Positions 19,786 to 29,259 of a stretch of 37,023 nucleotides of DNA are shown one piece after another. Within the stretch, counting starts at the first letter, position 1. Every line of letters begins with the position of its first letter. The notes beneath the pieces are model-generated. The model was not told the DNA's origin, made no database searches, and saw only the letters and a list, made by a program, of their open reading frames with translations. The stretch comes from Prochlorococcus sp. AG-424-A03 (GTDB lineage Bacteria; Cyanobacteriota; Cyanobacteriia; PCC-6307; Cyanobiaceae). The stretch covers positions 1-37,023 of the forward strand of contig QCNA01000009.1 of NCBI GenBank assembly GCA_003213375.1, written 5' to 3'. Position numbers and translations under genes: made by a program.

Positions 19786-21087
19786 ATGAGAAAATGCAAA
19801 ATTGGGATTGTAGGTTTTGGGACTGTAGGTTCAGGGATTTATAAAATATTAAGTTCTGAAGTTGATTCGCATCCAATTCTAAAAGAAATAGAAGTTGCAA
19901 AAATAGCAGTTAAAGATCTTAATAAAAAAAGGGATATTGAGCTGGATAATAATTTATTAACTGATGACCCATTTAAATTAATTAATGATCCCTCTATAGA
20001 TGTAATTGTTGAAGTAATGGGTGGGGTTGATCTGGCGAAAGATATTATTCTGCAATCATTAAAATTAGGTAAATCTGTTGTTACAGCAAATAAAGCAGTC
20101 ATTGCAAGATATGGAGAAGAAATATATAAAACTGCATCTAAAGAAGCAGTTTATATATTATCAGAGGCGGCAGTTTGCGGGGGGATTCCTATAATTGAAC
20201 CCTTAAAAAGATCATTAAAAAGTAACAATATAAAAAAAATGGTTGGGATAATAAATGGCACAACAAATTTTATTCTTTCAAAGATGACAAATGAAAAAGC
20301 TGATTACAAGGAGACCTTAAAATTGGCACAAAGACTTGGGTATGCAGAATTTGATCCAACTGCAGATGTTGAAGGCCATGATGCTGCTGATAAGATTTCA
20401 ATTCTTAGTGAACTTGCATTTGGAGGGAAAATTAAAAGAGAGGAGATCCATTCTGAGGGAATTAGTAAAATTAATCTTAAGGATATCGAATATGCCAATA
20501 AATTAGGGTTTGAAATAAAACTTTTAGCGCTCTCCGAAAGGGGACAAATTAATAGTAATGATTCACTCGCTTTGAATATTTGGGTAGGACCTTCTTTGAT
20601 TCCAAAATCTCATCCATTGGCAACAGTTAAGGGAGTTAATAATGCCTTATTGATAGAGGCTGATCCTCTTGGAGAGATAATGTTATATGGTCCAGGTGCA
20701 GGGAGTGGCCCAACTGCTGCATCAGTAGTATCAGATATATTAAATCTGCATGCCGCCTCAGTAAAAAATAATAATTCAATCGATCCACTTTTATCTTTTG
20801 ATTTCTGGAGAAACTGCCATATAATAAGTTCTTCACAAATAAATAAAAAAAATTACCTTAGAATTATTTGCCTTGATAGTCCAGGTGTCATAGGAAAGAT
20901 TGGAGATATTTTTGGAAAGAATAATGTATCAATCGAATCAATTGTTCAACTTGATGCGAGTGAGGACAAAGCTGAAATTGTCGTTATTACTCATGAGGTG
21001 AATAATGGAGATTTTGAGAGATCGAAAGATGAAATAAATTCGCTAAATGAAGTCAAAATTATTGCAAGTCAATTAAGTTGTATTTAA
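19786..21087 (+). CDS. hom: Homoserine dehydrogenase
   Basis: NAD(P)-dependent reduction of aspartate semialdehyde to homoserine, leading to threonine, methionine and isoleucine. The 433-residue product has a nucleotide-binding N-terminus (GIVGFGTVGSG, 7-17), the catalytic domain with INGTTNFILSKM and DVEGHDAADKISIL, and a C-terminal ACT domain (from about residue 358, RIICLDSPGVIGKIGDIFG) expected to sense threonine. It is monofunctional, with no aspartokinase domain. It sits 44 bases after sufE. Confidence 0.96.
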   Translation: MRKCKIGIVGFGTVGSGIYKILSSEVDSHPILKEIEVAKIAVKDLNKKRDIELDNNLLTDDPFKLINDPSIDVIVEVMGGVDLAKDIILQSLKLGKSVVTANKAVIARYGEEIYKTASKEAVYILSEAAVCGGIPIIEPLKRSLKSNNIKKMVGIINGTTNFILSKMTNEKADYKETLKLAQRLGYAEFDPTADVEGHDAADKISILSELAFGGKIKREEIHSEGISKINLKDIEYANKLGFEIKLLALSERGQINSNDSLALNIWVGPSLIPKSHPLATVKGVNNALLIEADPLGEIMLYGPGAGSGPTAASVVSDILNLHAASVKNNNSIDPLLSFDFWRNCHIISSSQINKKNYLRIICLDSPGVIGKIGDIFGKNNVSIESIVQLDASEDKAEIVVITHEVNNGDFERSKDEINSLNEVKIIASQLSCI

Positions 21088-21136
21088 AAAAATAGTTTGC
21101 AAATTTCTTTATAGCTTGGTAAACCGAAGAAAGTAA

Positions 21137-21406
21137 GTGTTTGGTTTTAGCAACTTAATGATTCATTCAAAACTATTAGATAATAATAAAAATAATAATT
21201 TAATTTTTTCTGAAAACCTTTATAAAGGTGCTTGTGTAAAAATTAAAAATAGCAATAAGACTTTTCAAGTAATTGGTTTAAATAGAGGTAAAGAAATATG
21301 TTGGGTGAGAGAATGGCCTTTTGCTTATAATTCTAAAAAAACATTTGCTTTAGAAATTAGTCAAATAACCTTACAAATTTTCTGCTCAAATAATTCTTCA
21401 GAATAA
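21137..21406 (+). CDS. Conserved small protein, unknown function
   Basis: An 89-residue protein from a GTG; an ATG at 21158 would give 82 residues and is equally possible. The central part, NLYKGACVKIKNSNKTFQVIGLNRGKEICWVREW, reads like a small SH3-like beta-barrel (a repeated pattern of alternating hydrophobics and a Gly-rich turn), which is only an impression. There is no signal peptide or membrane helix. It lies between hom (49 bases) and the ABC binding protein (17 bases), so cotranscription with the transporter is possible. Confidence 0.7.
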   Translation: MFGFSNLMIHSKLLDNNKNNNLIFSENLYKGACVKIKNSNKTFQVIGLNRGKEICWVREWPFAYNSKKTFALEISQITLQIFCSNNSSE

Positions 21407-21423
21407 TTAAGAACTAAGGAAAT

Positions 21424-22995
21424 ATGAAAAAAAAAATTGTTTTATCAATATTTATAATTTTAATTTCTTTTTTACAGAATTCTTGCGGCTCAAAAAGAAT
21501 ATCTAAAAAAATCATAGTAGCAAGTTCTGGAAAAATTGAATCTTTAGATCCAGCTAGAGCAAGTACTCTTAAAGCAATTCAATTAATCAGTTCTCTTGGA
21601 GACACATTATATGAATTAAATTCTAACGGAGAATTAATACCTGAATTGGCCTCTGGGATGCCAGTTATTTCAAAGGATAGACTTCAAATAACTATCAATT
21701 TAAGAAAGAATGTTTTCTTTCACGATGGAACTGCATTTAACTCAAATGCTATGAAGTTTACTTTTGATAGATTCAAAAGAATTGGAACAATGAACTATAT
21801 TTTAGGAAATAAGATTAAATCAATAGAAACGCCAAGTGAATATTCAGTCATAATAAATTTGAATAAACCATCAAGTTCTTTAAATGGTTTACTCACATCA
21901 GTAAATTTAACTCCAATATCTCCTACATTTTACAAACAATATTCTGATAAGTTTCTAAATGAAAAATTTGTTGGTACTGGCAAGTATGTGCTGACCAGTT
22001 TTTCTAATGAAGTTCAATCAATTGATCCATATTTGAATTATTGGGGTAAAAAGCCCTTAAATAACGGCGTTAATTTTGTGGGCTATTCAAATTCATCCTC
22101 TCTTTTTGGGGCTTTAAAAAGTAAACAGATTGACGTGCTTTTATCAAATTCAATTGATGATAGTCAGAGAAAAAGTTTAAATGATTTAAGCCAAAATAAA
22201 CAGTTTAATGAAGGTAATAGCCCTTTCACTGAATTAAGTTTTATAAGCCTCAAAACTAGTTCTTATCCCTTAAGTAATTTTAATTTAAGATTGGCTTTGG
22301 CAAAAAGTCTTAATAGAAAATTGATTAGTGAGAAAGTAAGTTATGGATTAAGGAAGCCATCTAGATCAATTATTCCTCCGATATTAAAAAAAGATAATCA
22401 AGAACTGTGGCCTAAATATGATTATTTAGAAGCAAGAAGGTTATTGCAAAAAGAAAATTATTGCAATGGAAATATTCTAAAAATACCCCTTACTTATAGA
22501 TCGAATGTACCAGCTGACAAGCTTATTGCTCTGACATGGCAAGAAGAAATTAAAAATTCTTTGAAAGATTGTATTGATATTGAACTCAATGGGGTTGAAT
22601 CAACAACAGTTTATAAGAATCTAAGTTTAGGAATTTATACGGCAGTTCTTCTCGATTGGACTGGGGCTTATTCAGATCCAGAGGCTTATCTTACCCCTCT
22701 TTTAAGTTGTAATGAAATAGTTGAAGGCATATGTAAAAAAGGAGAATCAGTTTACAGCGGTAGTTTTTGGGGATCTAATAAAGTGGAAAGTTTATTTCTT
22801 GAGAGTGAAAAAATAAGTGGAATTAAAAGATTAGAAAAACTTGTTGAAATTGAAAAATTAGCAGCAAGTTCAATACCTTATATTCCTATTTGGATCTCCT
22901 CTCAAAAAGCATGGTCACAAAATAAAATATCAAAACCTATTTTTAATGGCGCAGGAATAATTTCATTGAGTGATCTTGAGTTAATTAATGAGTAG
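21424..22995 (+). CDS. Peptide/nickel-type ABC transporter substrate-binding lipoprotein
   Basis: A 523-residue family 5 solute-binding protein, exported and probably lipid-anchored: the N-terminal helix ends in the lipobox-like LQNSC with Cys21. Family features follow: SLDPARASTL near 36-45, ELASGMPVISKD, VFFHDGTAFNSNAMKFTFDR near 96-115 and NLRLALAKSLNRK in the second lobe. Substrates of the family include oligopeptides, dipeptides and nickel; nothing here fixes the substrate. The permease gene overlaps its last 8 bases. Confidence 0.9.
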   Translation: MKKKIVLSIFIILISFLQNSCGSKRISKKIIVASSGKIESLDPARASTLKAIQLISSLGDTLYELNSNGELIPELASGMPVISKDRLQITINLRKNVFFHDGTAFNSNAMKFTFDRFKRIGTMNYILGNKIKSIETPSEYSVIINLNKPSSSLNGLLTSVNLTPISPTFYKQYSDKFLNEKFVGTGKYVLTSFSNEVQSIDPYLNYWGKKPLNNGVNFVGYSNSSSLFGALKSKQIDVLLSNSIDDSQRKSLNDLSQNKQFNEGNSPFTELSFISLKTSSYPLSNFNLRLALAKSLNRKLISEKVSYGLRKPSRSIIPPILKKDNQELWPKYDYLEARRLLQKENYCNGNILKIPLTYRSNVPADKLIALTWQEEIKNSLKDCIDIELNGVESTTVYKNLSLGIYTAVLLDWTGAYSDPEAYLTPLLSCNEIVEGICKKGESVYSGSFWGSNKVESLFLESEKISGIKRLEKLVEIEKLAASSIPYIPIWISSQKAWSQNKISKPIFNGAGIISLSDLELINE

Positions 22996-24010
22996 AAATT
23001 TAAATAAACTACTAAATTATTCCTTATTAAAAATTTCATTAATACCGATAATGTTATGGATAATTTCTTCATTAGTTTTTATTTTATTAAGAGTTGCTCC
23101 CGGCGATCCTGTCGATGCCATACTTGGATCTGGTGCAGATGAGGTTTCTAGGGAATTTCTAAGAAATAAATTGGGACTAAATGAACCTTTAATAAATCAA
23201 TATTTTTCATATATTAAAAATATATTGCACTTAGATTTTGGCCAATCTCTTAGTACCCAAGAGCCAGTCCTTAATATTATTATAAAGTCATTGCCTGCAA
23301 GTCTTGAGCTTGGATTCTTCTCAATATTAAGTGCCATACTAATAGGATTTCCATTGGGATTAATAGGCTTAGGAAATAGAGGGAAAAAGACTGATTATAT
23401 TGCGAGAATATTAGGAATTGCTTCATATGCGATCCCTCCTTTTTGGGGCGCAATGATAGCTCAATTATTATTTTCTGTATTTTTTAATATTTCCCCAATT
23501 GGAGGGAGATTTCCTATATTTCAGCAACAACCCCAAATTACAGGTTTTCTAGTTTTAGATAGTATTCTTTCAAATAATATTATTGCATTGAAAGATAGTC
23601 TTTATCATCTCGCACTTCCTTCGATTACCCTTGGTTTTTTATTAAGTGGTATATTCAGCCGCTCATTAAGAGTAAATTTGGATAAGACATTAAAAAGTGA
23701 TTATGTAAATGCTGCTATATGTAGAGGAATATCGAGGAAAAAAATATTTTTAAACCATGCATTGCCTAATGCTCTATTGCCAATTGTCACTATTTCTGGC
23801 TTGACTATGGCCTCTTTAGCAGGAGGTGCTCTTTTGTTCGAGGTGACTTTCTCATGGCCAGGTATAGCTTTAAGATTACATGAAGCTATTTCTCAAAGAG
23901 ACTATACCTTGGTTCAAGGAATTGTAATTTTTACCTCTATGCTTATAGTCTCTCTAAATCTCTTCGTGGATATTTTAATCGCATATTTAGACCCACGAAT
24001 AGAGTACTAA
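22988..24010 (+). CDS. ABC transporter permease, DppB/OppB type
   Basis: A 340-residue inner-membrane permease with six predicted helices. RVAPGDPVDAILG (35-47) after helix 1 and the EAA loop around 240-265 (AICRGISRKKIFLNHALPNA) are typical of the DppB side of the pore. It overlaps the binding-protein gene by 8 bases. The usual partner DppC permease and the DppD/F ATPases do not follow; the next gene is convergent and ends in a shared CTAA stop tetramer, so the remaining subunits must be elsewhere. Confidence 0.92.
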   Translation: MSRNLNKLLNYSLLKISLIPIMLWIISSLVFILLRVAPGDPVDAILGSGADEVSREFLRNKLGLNEPLINQYFSYIKNILHLDFGQSLSTQEPVLNIIIKSLPASLELGFFSILSAILIGFPLGLIGLGNRGKKTDYIARILGIASYAIPPFWGAMIAQLLFSVFFNISPIGGRFPIFQQQPQITGFLVLDSILSNNIIALKDSLYHLALPSITLGFLLSGIFSRSLRVNLDKTLKSDYVNAAICRGISRKKIFLNHALPNALLPIVTISGLTMASLAGGALLFEVTFSWPGIALRLHEAISQRDYTLVQGIVIFTSMLIVSLNLFVDILIAYLDPRIEY

Positions 24011-25557
24011 TTTTCGGAAATTTCTTTTATCGTTTCAAGATCTAAAAGATGGAAGTCAAGTCCCAAATCTCTTTGGTTTTTAACTACATTAGGGATCTTT
24101 TGGTCTTTAATATTTTTTAAAAATTTAACTATAAATTTAGTAGATAAATCTTGTACTAATATTGGCGCTGAACCAATAAAAGATTCACTTATTTTGAAGA
24201 GGTCATTATTTTCTTCATAGCTTTTATTAATTCTTATTGGAGAGAAATGACTTGCTCCTTCAATAATTAGAAATCTATTTGATGGATTATCTAAAGCATA
24301 AAAAACTCTAAATTGTTCATTCATTAACGGCGTAATAAGGTCATAAGTACCACCTATTAGAAGAGTTGGTGCTTTAATGCCTGTACTATTTTCTTTTGGC
24401 CATACTAGACTTCCAAATGAATTAAAACCTACTATGGCACTTGCCTTATTAGTGTTATTTTTCTTAGGGAATGGTATTTCACTCAACTGGCATTGAAGTA
24501 ATTTTGATAAATTTGTTACCGCAAAGTCTTTTAATGCCGAATCACATTTTTCCTCTAGTTGATCAGTAGGTCTCTTGCCTTCATATAAAAGTGCTATTAA
24601 AGCACCAAGTGAATGCCCCATTAAAATATAAGAATTATTAGGTAAACCAAATTCTCCATTCTCATGAGCTTTCAATACAGCATCTAAATCTTTAATTCTA
24701 TATAAGTAAAAGTCTGCACTTCCTGGTATTGTTCCCTTACCATCAAGTACTTCTATGAATGACTCTAAATTACTCCCTCTATGATCTATGAATAATATTG
24801 GCCAGCCTCTTCTAGCCAATTCGTTACCTATCCATTTGAAATTATTAATTTCGCCTCCAAGTCCTGGCATAAATATTATCAATTCTTTATCAAAATTTAT
24901 TTTATTGCTTTTCCATATTTCAATTTCAAAAGGTTTTACTCGGTGAGGAGCATAAATTTTTTTTTCAATTTTTATTAGATGTTTAGTTGATTTTTTTTCA
25001 GTATTTTTAAAGGCATTTTGTTTAGTTCTTTCAAGTTGATTTAATTTGGACAACAGTTCTTGTTGCATTGATAATTCATTTTTCCAAGATGAAATTATTA
25101 AAATTAGATTATCAATATCTAGTGAAATTTCTTCTGATGGTAATGCCTTTATGATGTCTAAAGTTGAAACTTCTTTTTTTTGATCTAATAAATTTTCAAT
25201 AGTGTTATATATTTCTGTTCCATTATTGTCATTTGGAACTTTAATGCTTTTGCTTAATTCTGTAAGAATTTTACGCCCTATCCAACTTCTTAATATTTCT
25301 CTATTTAATCCCTCTTCTTTGAAAACTGGAAATTCTAAAAATTTTGATAATTCAAAAATTCTTATAAATCCATTTTTTTTTAACCAATCTATTAATTCTG
25401 TTGAATCATCTTTGTATTTTTCTAATTTTGATAATTGTTCTATAGTAAGAGGGATTTCCATCTCTTCAAACTTAATATTTATCTTTTCAGCAGCCTCTAA
25501 ACCATTATTAAAAAATAAACCACAAAAACTAAAAAAAATTATAAAAATGTATTTCAC
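24007..25557 (-). CDS. Exported alpha/beta hydrolase with N-terminal helical domain
   Basis: A 516-residue protein: a signal peptide (about 1-23, ending GLEAA), a Lys/Glu-rich helical region to about 200 resembling the DUF1400 region of cyanobacterial hydrolases, then an alpha/beta hydrolase domain. The triad is visible: S316 in GHSLGA, D406 in GGTYDLITP and H437 in GASHFSP; the oxyanion segment is FMPGLGGE (229-236). A lipase, esterase or dienelactone-hydrolase-like role outside the cytoplasm is likely; the substrate is unknown. The start is GTG, supported by the signal peptide, and lies two bases from the GTG start of the divergent MFS gene. Confidence 0.84.
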   Translation of the reverse strand: MKYIFIIFFSFCGLFFNNGLEAAEKINIKFEEMEIPLTIEQLSKLEKYKDDSTELIDWLKKNGFIRIFELSKFLEFPVFKEEGLNREILRSWIGRKILTELSKSIKVPNDNNGTEIYNTIENLLDQKKEVSTLDIIKALPSEEISLDIDNLILIISSWKNELSMQQELLSKLNQLERTKQNAFKNTEKKSTKHLIKIEKKIYAPHRVKPFEIEIWKSNKINFDKELIIFMPGLGGEINNFKWIGNELARRGWPILFIDHRGSNLESFIEVLDGKGTIPGSADFYLYRIKDLDAVLKAHENGEFGLPNNSYILMGHSLGALIALLYEGKRPTDQLEEKCDSALKDFAVTNLSKLLQCQLSEIPFPKKNNTNKASAIVGFNSFGSLVWPKENSTGIKAPTLLIGGTYDLITPLMNEQFRVFYALDNPSNRFLIIEGASHFSPIRINKSYEENNDLFKISESFIGSAPILVQDLSTKFIVKFLKNIKDQKIPNVVKNQRDLGLDFHLLDLETIKEISEN

Positions 25558-25559
25558 TA

Positions 25560-26789
25560 GTGATTAGTCCAAATAGTTTACAAATTAGCAAAAATTGGTG
25601 GATTCAATTTCCTTATCATTTGAGGTTAATAACCAAGATAAGATTTTTCGCTGCATTTGGAGCAGGAGGTGTTATTTATTTAACATCACTTATTTTTAAT
25701 AACCTAGGATTATCGGCGACAGATATTGGCCTGGGATTTACCATTTCAGCCATAATTGGAACCGTAACAAGACTCTTTACAGGTAATTATCTTAATAAAA
25801 AGGGGGAAATACAATTTCCGATAATTACTTCTTCAATACTAAGTATTGCCGCTAGCTTATGCCTCATTTTTTCAAGAGATACTTTTTTGTATATAATTGG
25901 ACAATCACTTGTTGGGGCTGCTGCAGGAATATATTGGCCTGCTGCCGAGTTTGGGGTGCCCTATTTTTGTCATCCTATCGAAACACGTAAAGCTTATGCC
26001 CTTGTTAGAAGTTCGGAAGCTTTAGGAATATTTCTAGGGGTATTCTTAGGGGGGTATATGACGAATTTTTTGTATTCTAAATCAATATTTATAAATGATA
26101 TATTTTGCATGTTATTTATCACTTATTTAATATCTAGAAATAGTTCTTCTATAAAAAGAAACTTAGAAAATTTTCAAAAAAAATTAGTAGATCCAATTAA
26201 TCAGGGACAATTGAAATGGAATAAAAATTCAACAATAATAATTTTATCTATTTTATTGATAACTACCTCTTTAGCCTTGATACAAGTAACTTTGCCTCTG
26301 GATCTTGTTAAAGGTGGAGTATATCGTAATGCATTAAGCAAAGAAATTATTAGTCTTATAATTTCTATTCAGTTAATTTTATTATTGTTTTTACAATGGC
26401 CTGTCGGTTCTTGGATATCTAAGAAAGAAAGATTATTTGGCTTGAAATTTAGTTTAATAAATTTCACTTTCGCTTCATTTTTATTATTTATTTCTAGTTA
26501 TTTAAATATCCCAGCGTTTTATTTAATTTCTTTGGCATTGATTTTAGTAAGTTTAGGGACTGCTTCATTTCTTCCAACATCAACAGATGTCGTTTTCAGA
26601 ATAGCTCCTTCAAATAAAAAAGGTTTTGCACTTGCTTTATTATCACAATGTTTCGCTATGGGTTATTTTTTTGGACCATTTATTTCAGGACGCATATTAG
26701 ATCTATTTGGTTATGCTTCAATAATCTGGCTTTCAATTTCTTGTTGTTGCTTTATTGCCTTTACAATTCTATTTAAGAGATTATTTTAA
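25560..26789 (+). CDS. Major facilitator superfamily transporter
   Basis: A 409-residue protein with about twelve hydrophobic segments in two halves separated by a hydrophilic loop (about 193-218). RLFTGNYLNKKGEIQ (71-85) between helices 2 and 3 corresponds to MFS motif A. GAAAGIYWPAAEFGVPY and GTASFLPTSTDVVFRIAP mark equivalent helices of the two halves. The substrate is unknown. The start is GTG; there is no early Met, and the first membrane helix begins near residue 28. It ends convergently on the DUF2834 gene with a shared TTAA. Confidence 0.87.
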   Translation: MISPNSLQISKNWWIQFPYHLRLITKIRFFAAFGAGGVIYLTSLIFNNLGLSATDIGLGFTISAIIGTVTRLFTGNYLNKKGEIQFPIITSSILSIAASLCLIFSRDTFLYIIGQSLVGAAAGIYWPAAEFGVPYFCHPIETRKAYALVRSSEALGIFLGVFLGGYMTNFLYSKSIFINDIFCMLFITYLISRNSSSIKRNLENFQKKLVDPINQGQLKWNKNSTIIILSILLITTSLALIQVTLPLDLVKGGVYRNALSKEIISLIISIQLILLLFLQWPVGSWISKKERLFGLKFSLINFTFASFLLFISSYLNIPAFYLISLALILVSLGTASFLPTSTDVVFRIAPSNKKGFALALLSQCFAMGYFFGPFISGRILDLFGYASIIWLSISCCCFIAFTILFKRLF

Positions 26790-27157
26790 TTAATCTTTTC
26801 CAATTCAATAATTCTTCTCTCTCTTAGAAATAAGAAAAAAGGTGCAGAGAATGCGAAGGCTATAAGAAAAGTTCCAATGTATACAACCCACATATTCTTC
26901 ATGTTTAGTTTTTTTGATTCATTTACTATCCATATAAAAATAGCGCTTGCACCTACTAATAAGTCTCTAGAAATTGACTGAGCTGCAGGGTTTGCATTCG
27001 CTAAAGAAATGAAGTTATTTATATCAAAGCTGTTTCCATATTCCTTAGCAAATTCGAAATTTGCCAACATTGGCAGAACAGCTCCCAAAATTGATAGAAA
27101 AAGGTAAAGAAAAGATAGTATTTGTTTATTATCTTTTAAAATGTTAAATGAATTCAC
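26786..27157 (-). CDS. DUF2834-like small membrane protein
   Basis: A 123-residue protein with three or four hydrophobic segments (about 14-33, 66-79 and 90-112). YLFLSILGAVLPM near the N-terminus, followed by a loop with NNFISLANANPAAQSISRDL and a later FLFLRER end, matches the layout of DUF2834 proteins; function is unknown. The start is GTG at 27155-27157. It is divergent from the PfkB kinase with 41 bases between starts. Confidence 0.72.
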   Translation of the reverse strand: MNSFNILKDNKQILSFLYLFLSILGAVLPMLANFEFAKEYGNSFDINNFISLANANPAAQSISRDLLVGASAIFIWIVNESKKLNMKNMWVVYIGTFLIAFAFSAPFFLFLRERRIIELEKIN

Positions 27158-27198
27158 TTGTAAAAAATATTTCTTTCAATAATAGTATTTAAAAGCTT

Positions 27199-28068
27199 AT
27201 GGTTGTTGAAAAGAATAATAAAGTTGAAGACTATAAATTTAAAAAAGGAAATTTAAATTTTGCCGTTGTTGGTCATGTTGAGTGGATAAATTTTTTAAAG
27301 GTTGATCAATTACCAAAACCCGGAGTTATTTCTCATTCTGACAAGTCCCTTGAGTATCCAGCTGGTGGTGGATCTATTATTGCGAAAATACTTTCTGATT
27401 TGACTTTAAACCAAATTCATTTTTTTACGTCATTAGGTAATGATGATTATGGAGATAAGTGTTTCAAGATTCTCTCAAATATGGGAATTAAGTTGCATGT
27501 AGCTTGGCGTGATAAACCAACTAGAAGAGGATTTAGTTTGATTGACTCGCAAGGTGAAAGAGCAATAACAGTTATTGGAGAAAGGTTAGCTCCAACTCAT
27601 AAAGACAATTTAGAATGGAACATTTTAAAAAAAATGGACGGAATTTTTATTACTGCATCTGATTCAGAGATTTTTAAAATGGCTAGATCAGCTTCAATAC
27701 TGTGTACAACACCAAGGGTAGGATTAAATATAATTAATAATTCAAATGTTCATTTAGATGGATTAATAGGAAGTAATCTTGATCCCGGAGAAGTTTTTTC
27801 TTTTTCTGAATTATCGTTAAAACCAAAATATACTGTTAAAACCGAGGGAGAGAAGGGAGGTATAATTTTCCCAGGAGGAAGATATAAGGCTCTTAAAAAC
27901 AAAAAATTAAAGGTTGATTCGTATGGATGTGGTGATTCTTTTGCTGCGGGTATTCTTTATGGAATGGCATCTAAATGGGATATAGATAAAAGTTTAAATC
28001 TTGCTAAAGTAATGGGAAGAGACGCTAGTGAATTTTTCGGACCATATGCAAATAATGATGAAAAATAA
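27199..28068 (+). CDS. PfkB/ribokinase-family sugar kinase
   Basis: A 289-residue cytosolic kinase. Family landmarks: PAGGGSIIAKILSDL near 55-69 (substrate-binding Gly-Gly), FFTSLGNDDYG near 75-85, KTEGEKGG near 214-221, and the PfkB signature with catalytic base D246 in SYGCGDSFAAG (241-251). The phosphate acceptor cannot be predicted from motifs; ribokinase-, adenosine- and fructokinase-like members are all close. It stands alone, divergent from the DUF2834 gene. Confidence 0.88.
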   Translation: MVVEKNNKVEDYKFKKGNLNFAVVGHVEWINFLKVDQLPKPGVISHSDKSLEYPAGGGSIIAKILSDLTLNQIHFFTSLGNDDYGDKCFKILSNMGIKLHVAWRDKPTRRGFSLIDSQGERAITVIGERLAPTHKDNLEWNILKKMDGIFITASDSEIFKMARSASILCTTPRVGLNIINNSNVHLDGLIGSNLDPGEVFSFSELSLKPKYTVKTEGEKGGIIFPGGRYKALKNKKLKVDSYGCGDSFAAGILYGMASKWDIDKSLNLAKVMGRDASEFFGPYANNDEK

Positions 28069-28084
28069 TTGAATTAACACTTTC

Positions 28085-28171
28085 ATGAGCAATCTAGATA
28101 ATAAAAATAAAAATATTCTTGTAGAAAACATTATTGTTTTCTTTTTATTTACAGTTTTTTTTGGTTTTTAA
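28085..28171 (+). CDS. Possible 28-residue single-span peptide
   Basis: ATG at 28085 opens a 28-codon frame ending TAA: a polar, charged start (MSNLDNKNKNILVEN) followed by an uninterrupted hydrophobic stretch (IIVFFLFTVFFGF). That is a plausible one-helix membrane peptide, but Phe/Leu/Ile codons are common by chance in DNA this AT-rich, and there is no Shine-Dalgarno. It lies in the 212-base gap between the PfkB gene and the next CDS. Confidence 0.25.
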   Translation: MSNLDNKNKNILVENIIVFFLFTVFFGF

Positions 28172-28280
28172 ATCTTTGAAAACTTTATCTAGAATTTTTA
28201 CTTATGGAATCTTAAGAAAAGAAATATTAACTACTAAAAGTAACTTAGGCGTAGATATTAAAATAAAAATTAAATAGTTA

Positions 28281-28634
28281 ATGAATATATTTTTATTTTT
28301 TCTAATTTTAGGAGTTATTTTTTTTGTCTACAAAAAAATTAAATATAAAAAACCAAAGAATTTAAAATTAAACAAATTTAAAAATAAACTTCAAAGCACG
28401 CAAACAAATATTGAAAGAATTTTTTTAAGAGAGGAAGAAAAAACCTTTTCAAACCCTAATATAGATATCTATATTGGGAGTTATGATAACGAAGAAAATA
28501 TTAATAGGAAATCTAATATTCACAGAGCAAGACTTTCAAAATTTAAGAAATCCAAATTAAATGGTGAAATGATATTTCAAGATGATGAACAAAGGATTTA
28601 TAAATTTAATAATGGTAAGAAAGTTTATTTATAA
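28281..28634 (+). CDS. Small membrane-anchored basic protein, unknown function
   Basis: A 117-residue protein: one N-terminal helix (about 2-17), a very basic juxtamembrane stretch (YKKIKYKKPKNLKLNKFKNK) and a polar C-terminal part with IYIGSYDNEEN and QDDEQRIYKFNNGKKVYL. The N-terminus is probably outside and the basic tail cytosolic by the positive-inside rule. No family is recognised. It is convergent with the pentapeptide gene, 23 bases away. Confidence 0.6.
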   Translation: MNIFLFFLILGVIFFVYKKIKYKKPKNLKLNKFKNKLQSTQTNIERIFLREEEKTFSNPNIDIYIGSYDNEENINRKSNIHRARLSKFKKSKLNGEMIFQDDEQRIYKFNNGKKVYL

Positions 28635-28657
28635 AAAGTTTACTTATAGTTTTTGTT

Positions 28658-29176
28658 CTAACTACACTCAAGACTTTCTCTGGTTGAAACGCCTGTTGTT
28701 GGATTGATACCATCAGCAATTTCACAAAGATTTCTTTGATCTTCGCTGTCAAGAATAGCGTAAGAAAAATCTGCTCCTTCTATTTGAGCTCCTGCAAAAC
28801 TGCTACCTGATGCGATCATATTTATTAAAACGGCATTTCTAAGATCTGTTTTTTGGAAATTAACTCGATCAGAAAGAGTATCGGTCAGGTCGATTCCATT
28901 TAAATTAGATCCTTTTAAATCTGATAGGGTTAAGGTTGTCCCATGTAAATCAACGTCACTAAAATCTGCATCTCTTGCCACTGCTCCAGCTATAGATGAC
29001 AAATGAAGATCCTCTCCATGGAAATCAAATCCTGTAATATTAGATCTTACATAACTTGGAACTTCATCTCCCTCGCCCTTAACAGCTACATTTGCCCCAG
29101 CAAAAACTGGAGAGGATAAAACTAAGAGAGAAAAAGTTATGCATAAAAGATATTTTATAAATCTGAAAAATTTCAT
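28658..29176 (-). CDS. Exported pentapeptide-repeat protein
   Basis: A 172-residue protein with an N-terminal signal peptide (to about the AGA at residue 28) and a right-handed beta-helix of pentapeptide repeats from about 47 to 145: units such as ADFSD, VDLHG, SNLNG, IDLTD, TDLRN and ADFSY fit the A(D/N)LXX pattern. The Cys pair near the end (LCEIADGINPTTG...LECS) may form a disulfide. Lumenal pentapeptide proteins are common in cyanobacteria, so a thylakoid-lumen or periplasmic place is likely; function is unknown. Confidence 0.85.
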   Translation of the reverse strand: MKFFRFIKYLLCITFSLLVLSSPVFAGANVAVKGEGDEVPSYVRSNITGFDFHGEDLHLSSIAGAVARDADFSDVDLHGTTLTLSDLKGSNLNGIDLTDTLSDRVNFQKTDLRNAVLINMIASGSSFAGAQIEGADFSYAILDSEDQRNLCEIADGINPTTGVSTRESLECS

Positions 29177-29259
29177 ACTAGAGAATTCGAATATTATTAT
29201 TTTATAACAATTAGATAATTTTTTAAATCGATGAATAAATTTAGAATCCTCTTTTAAGA

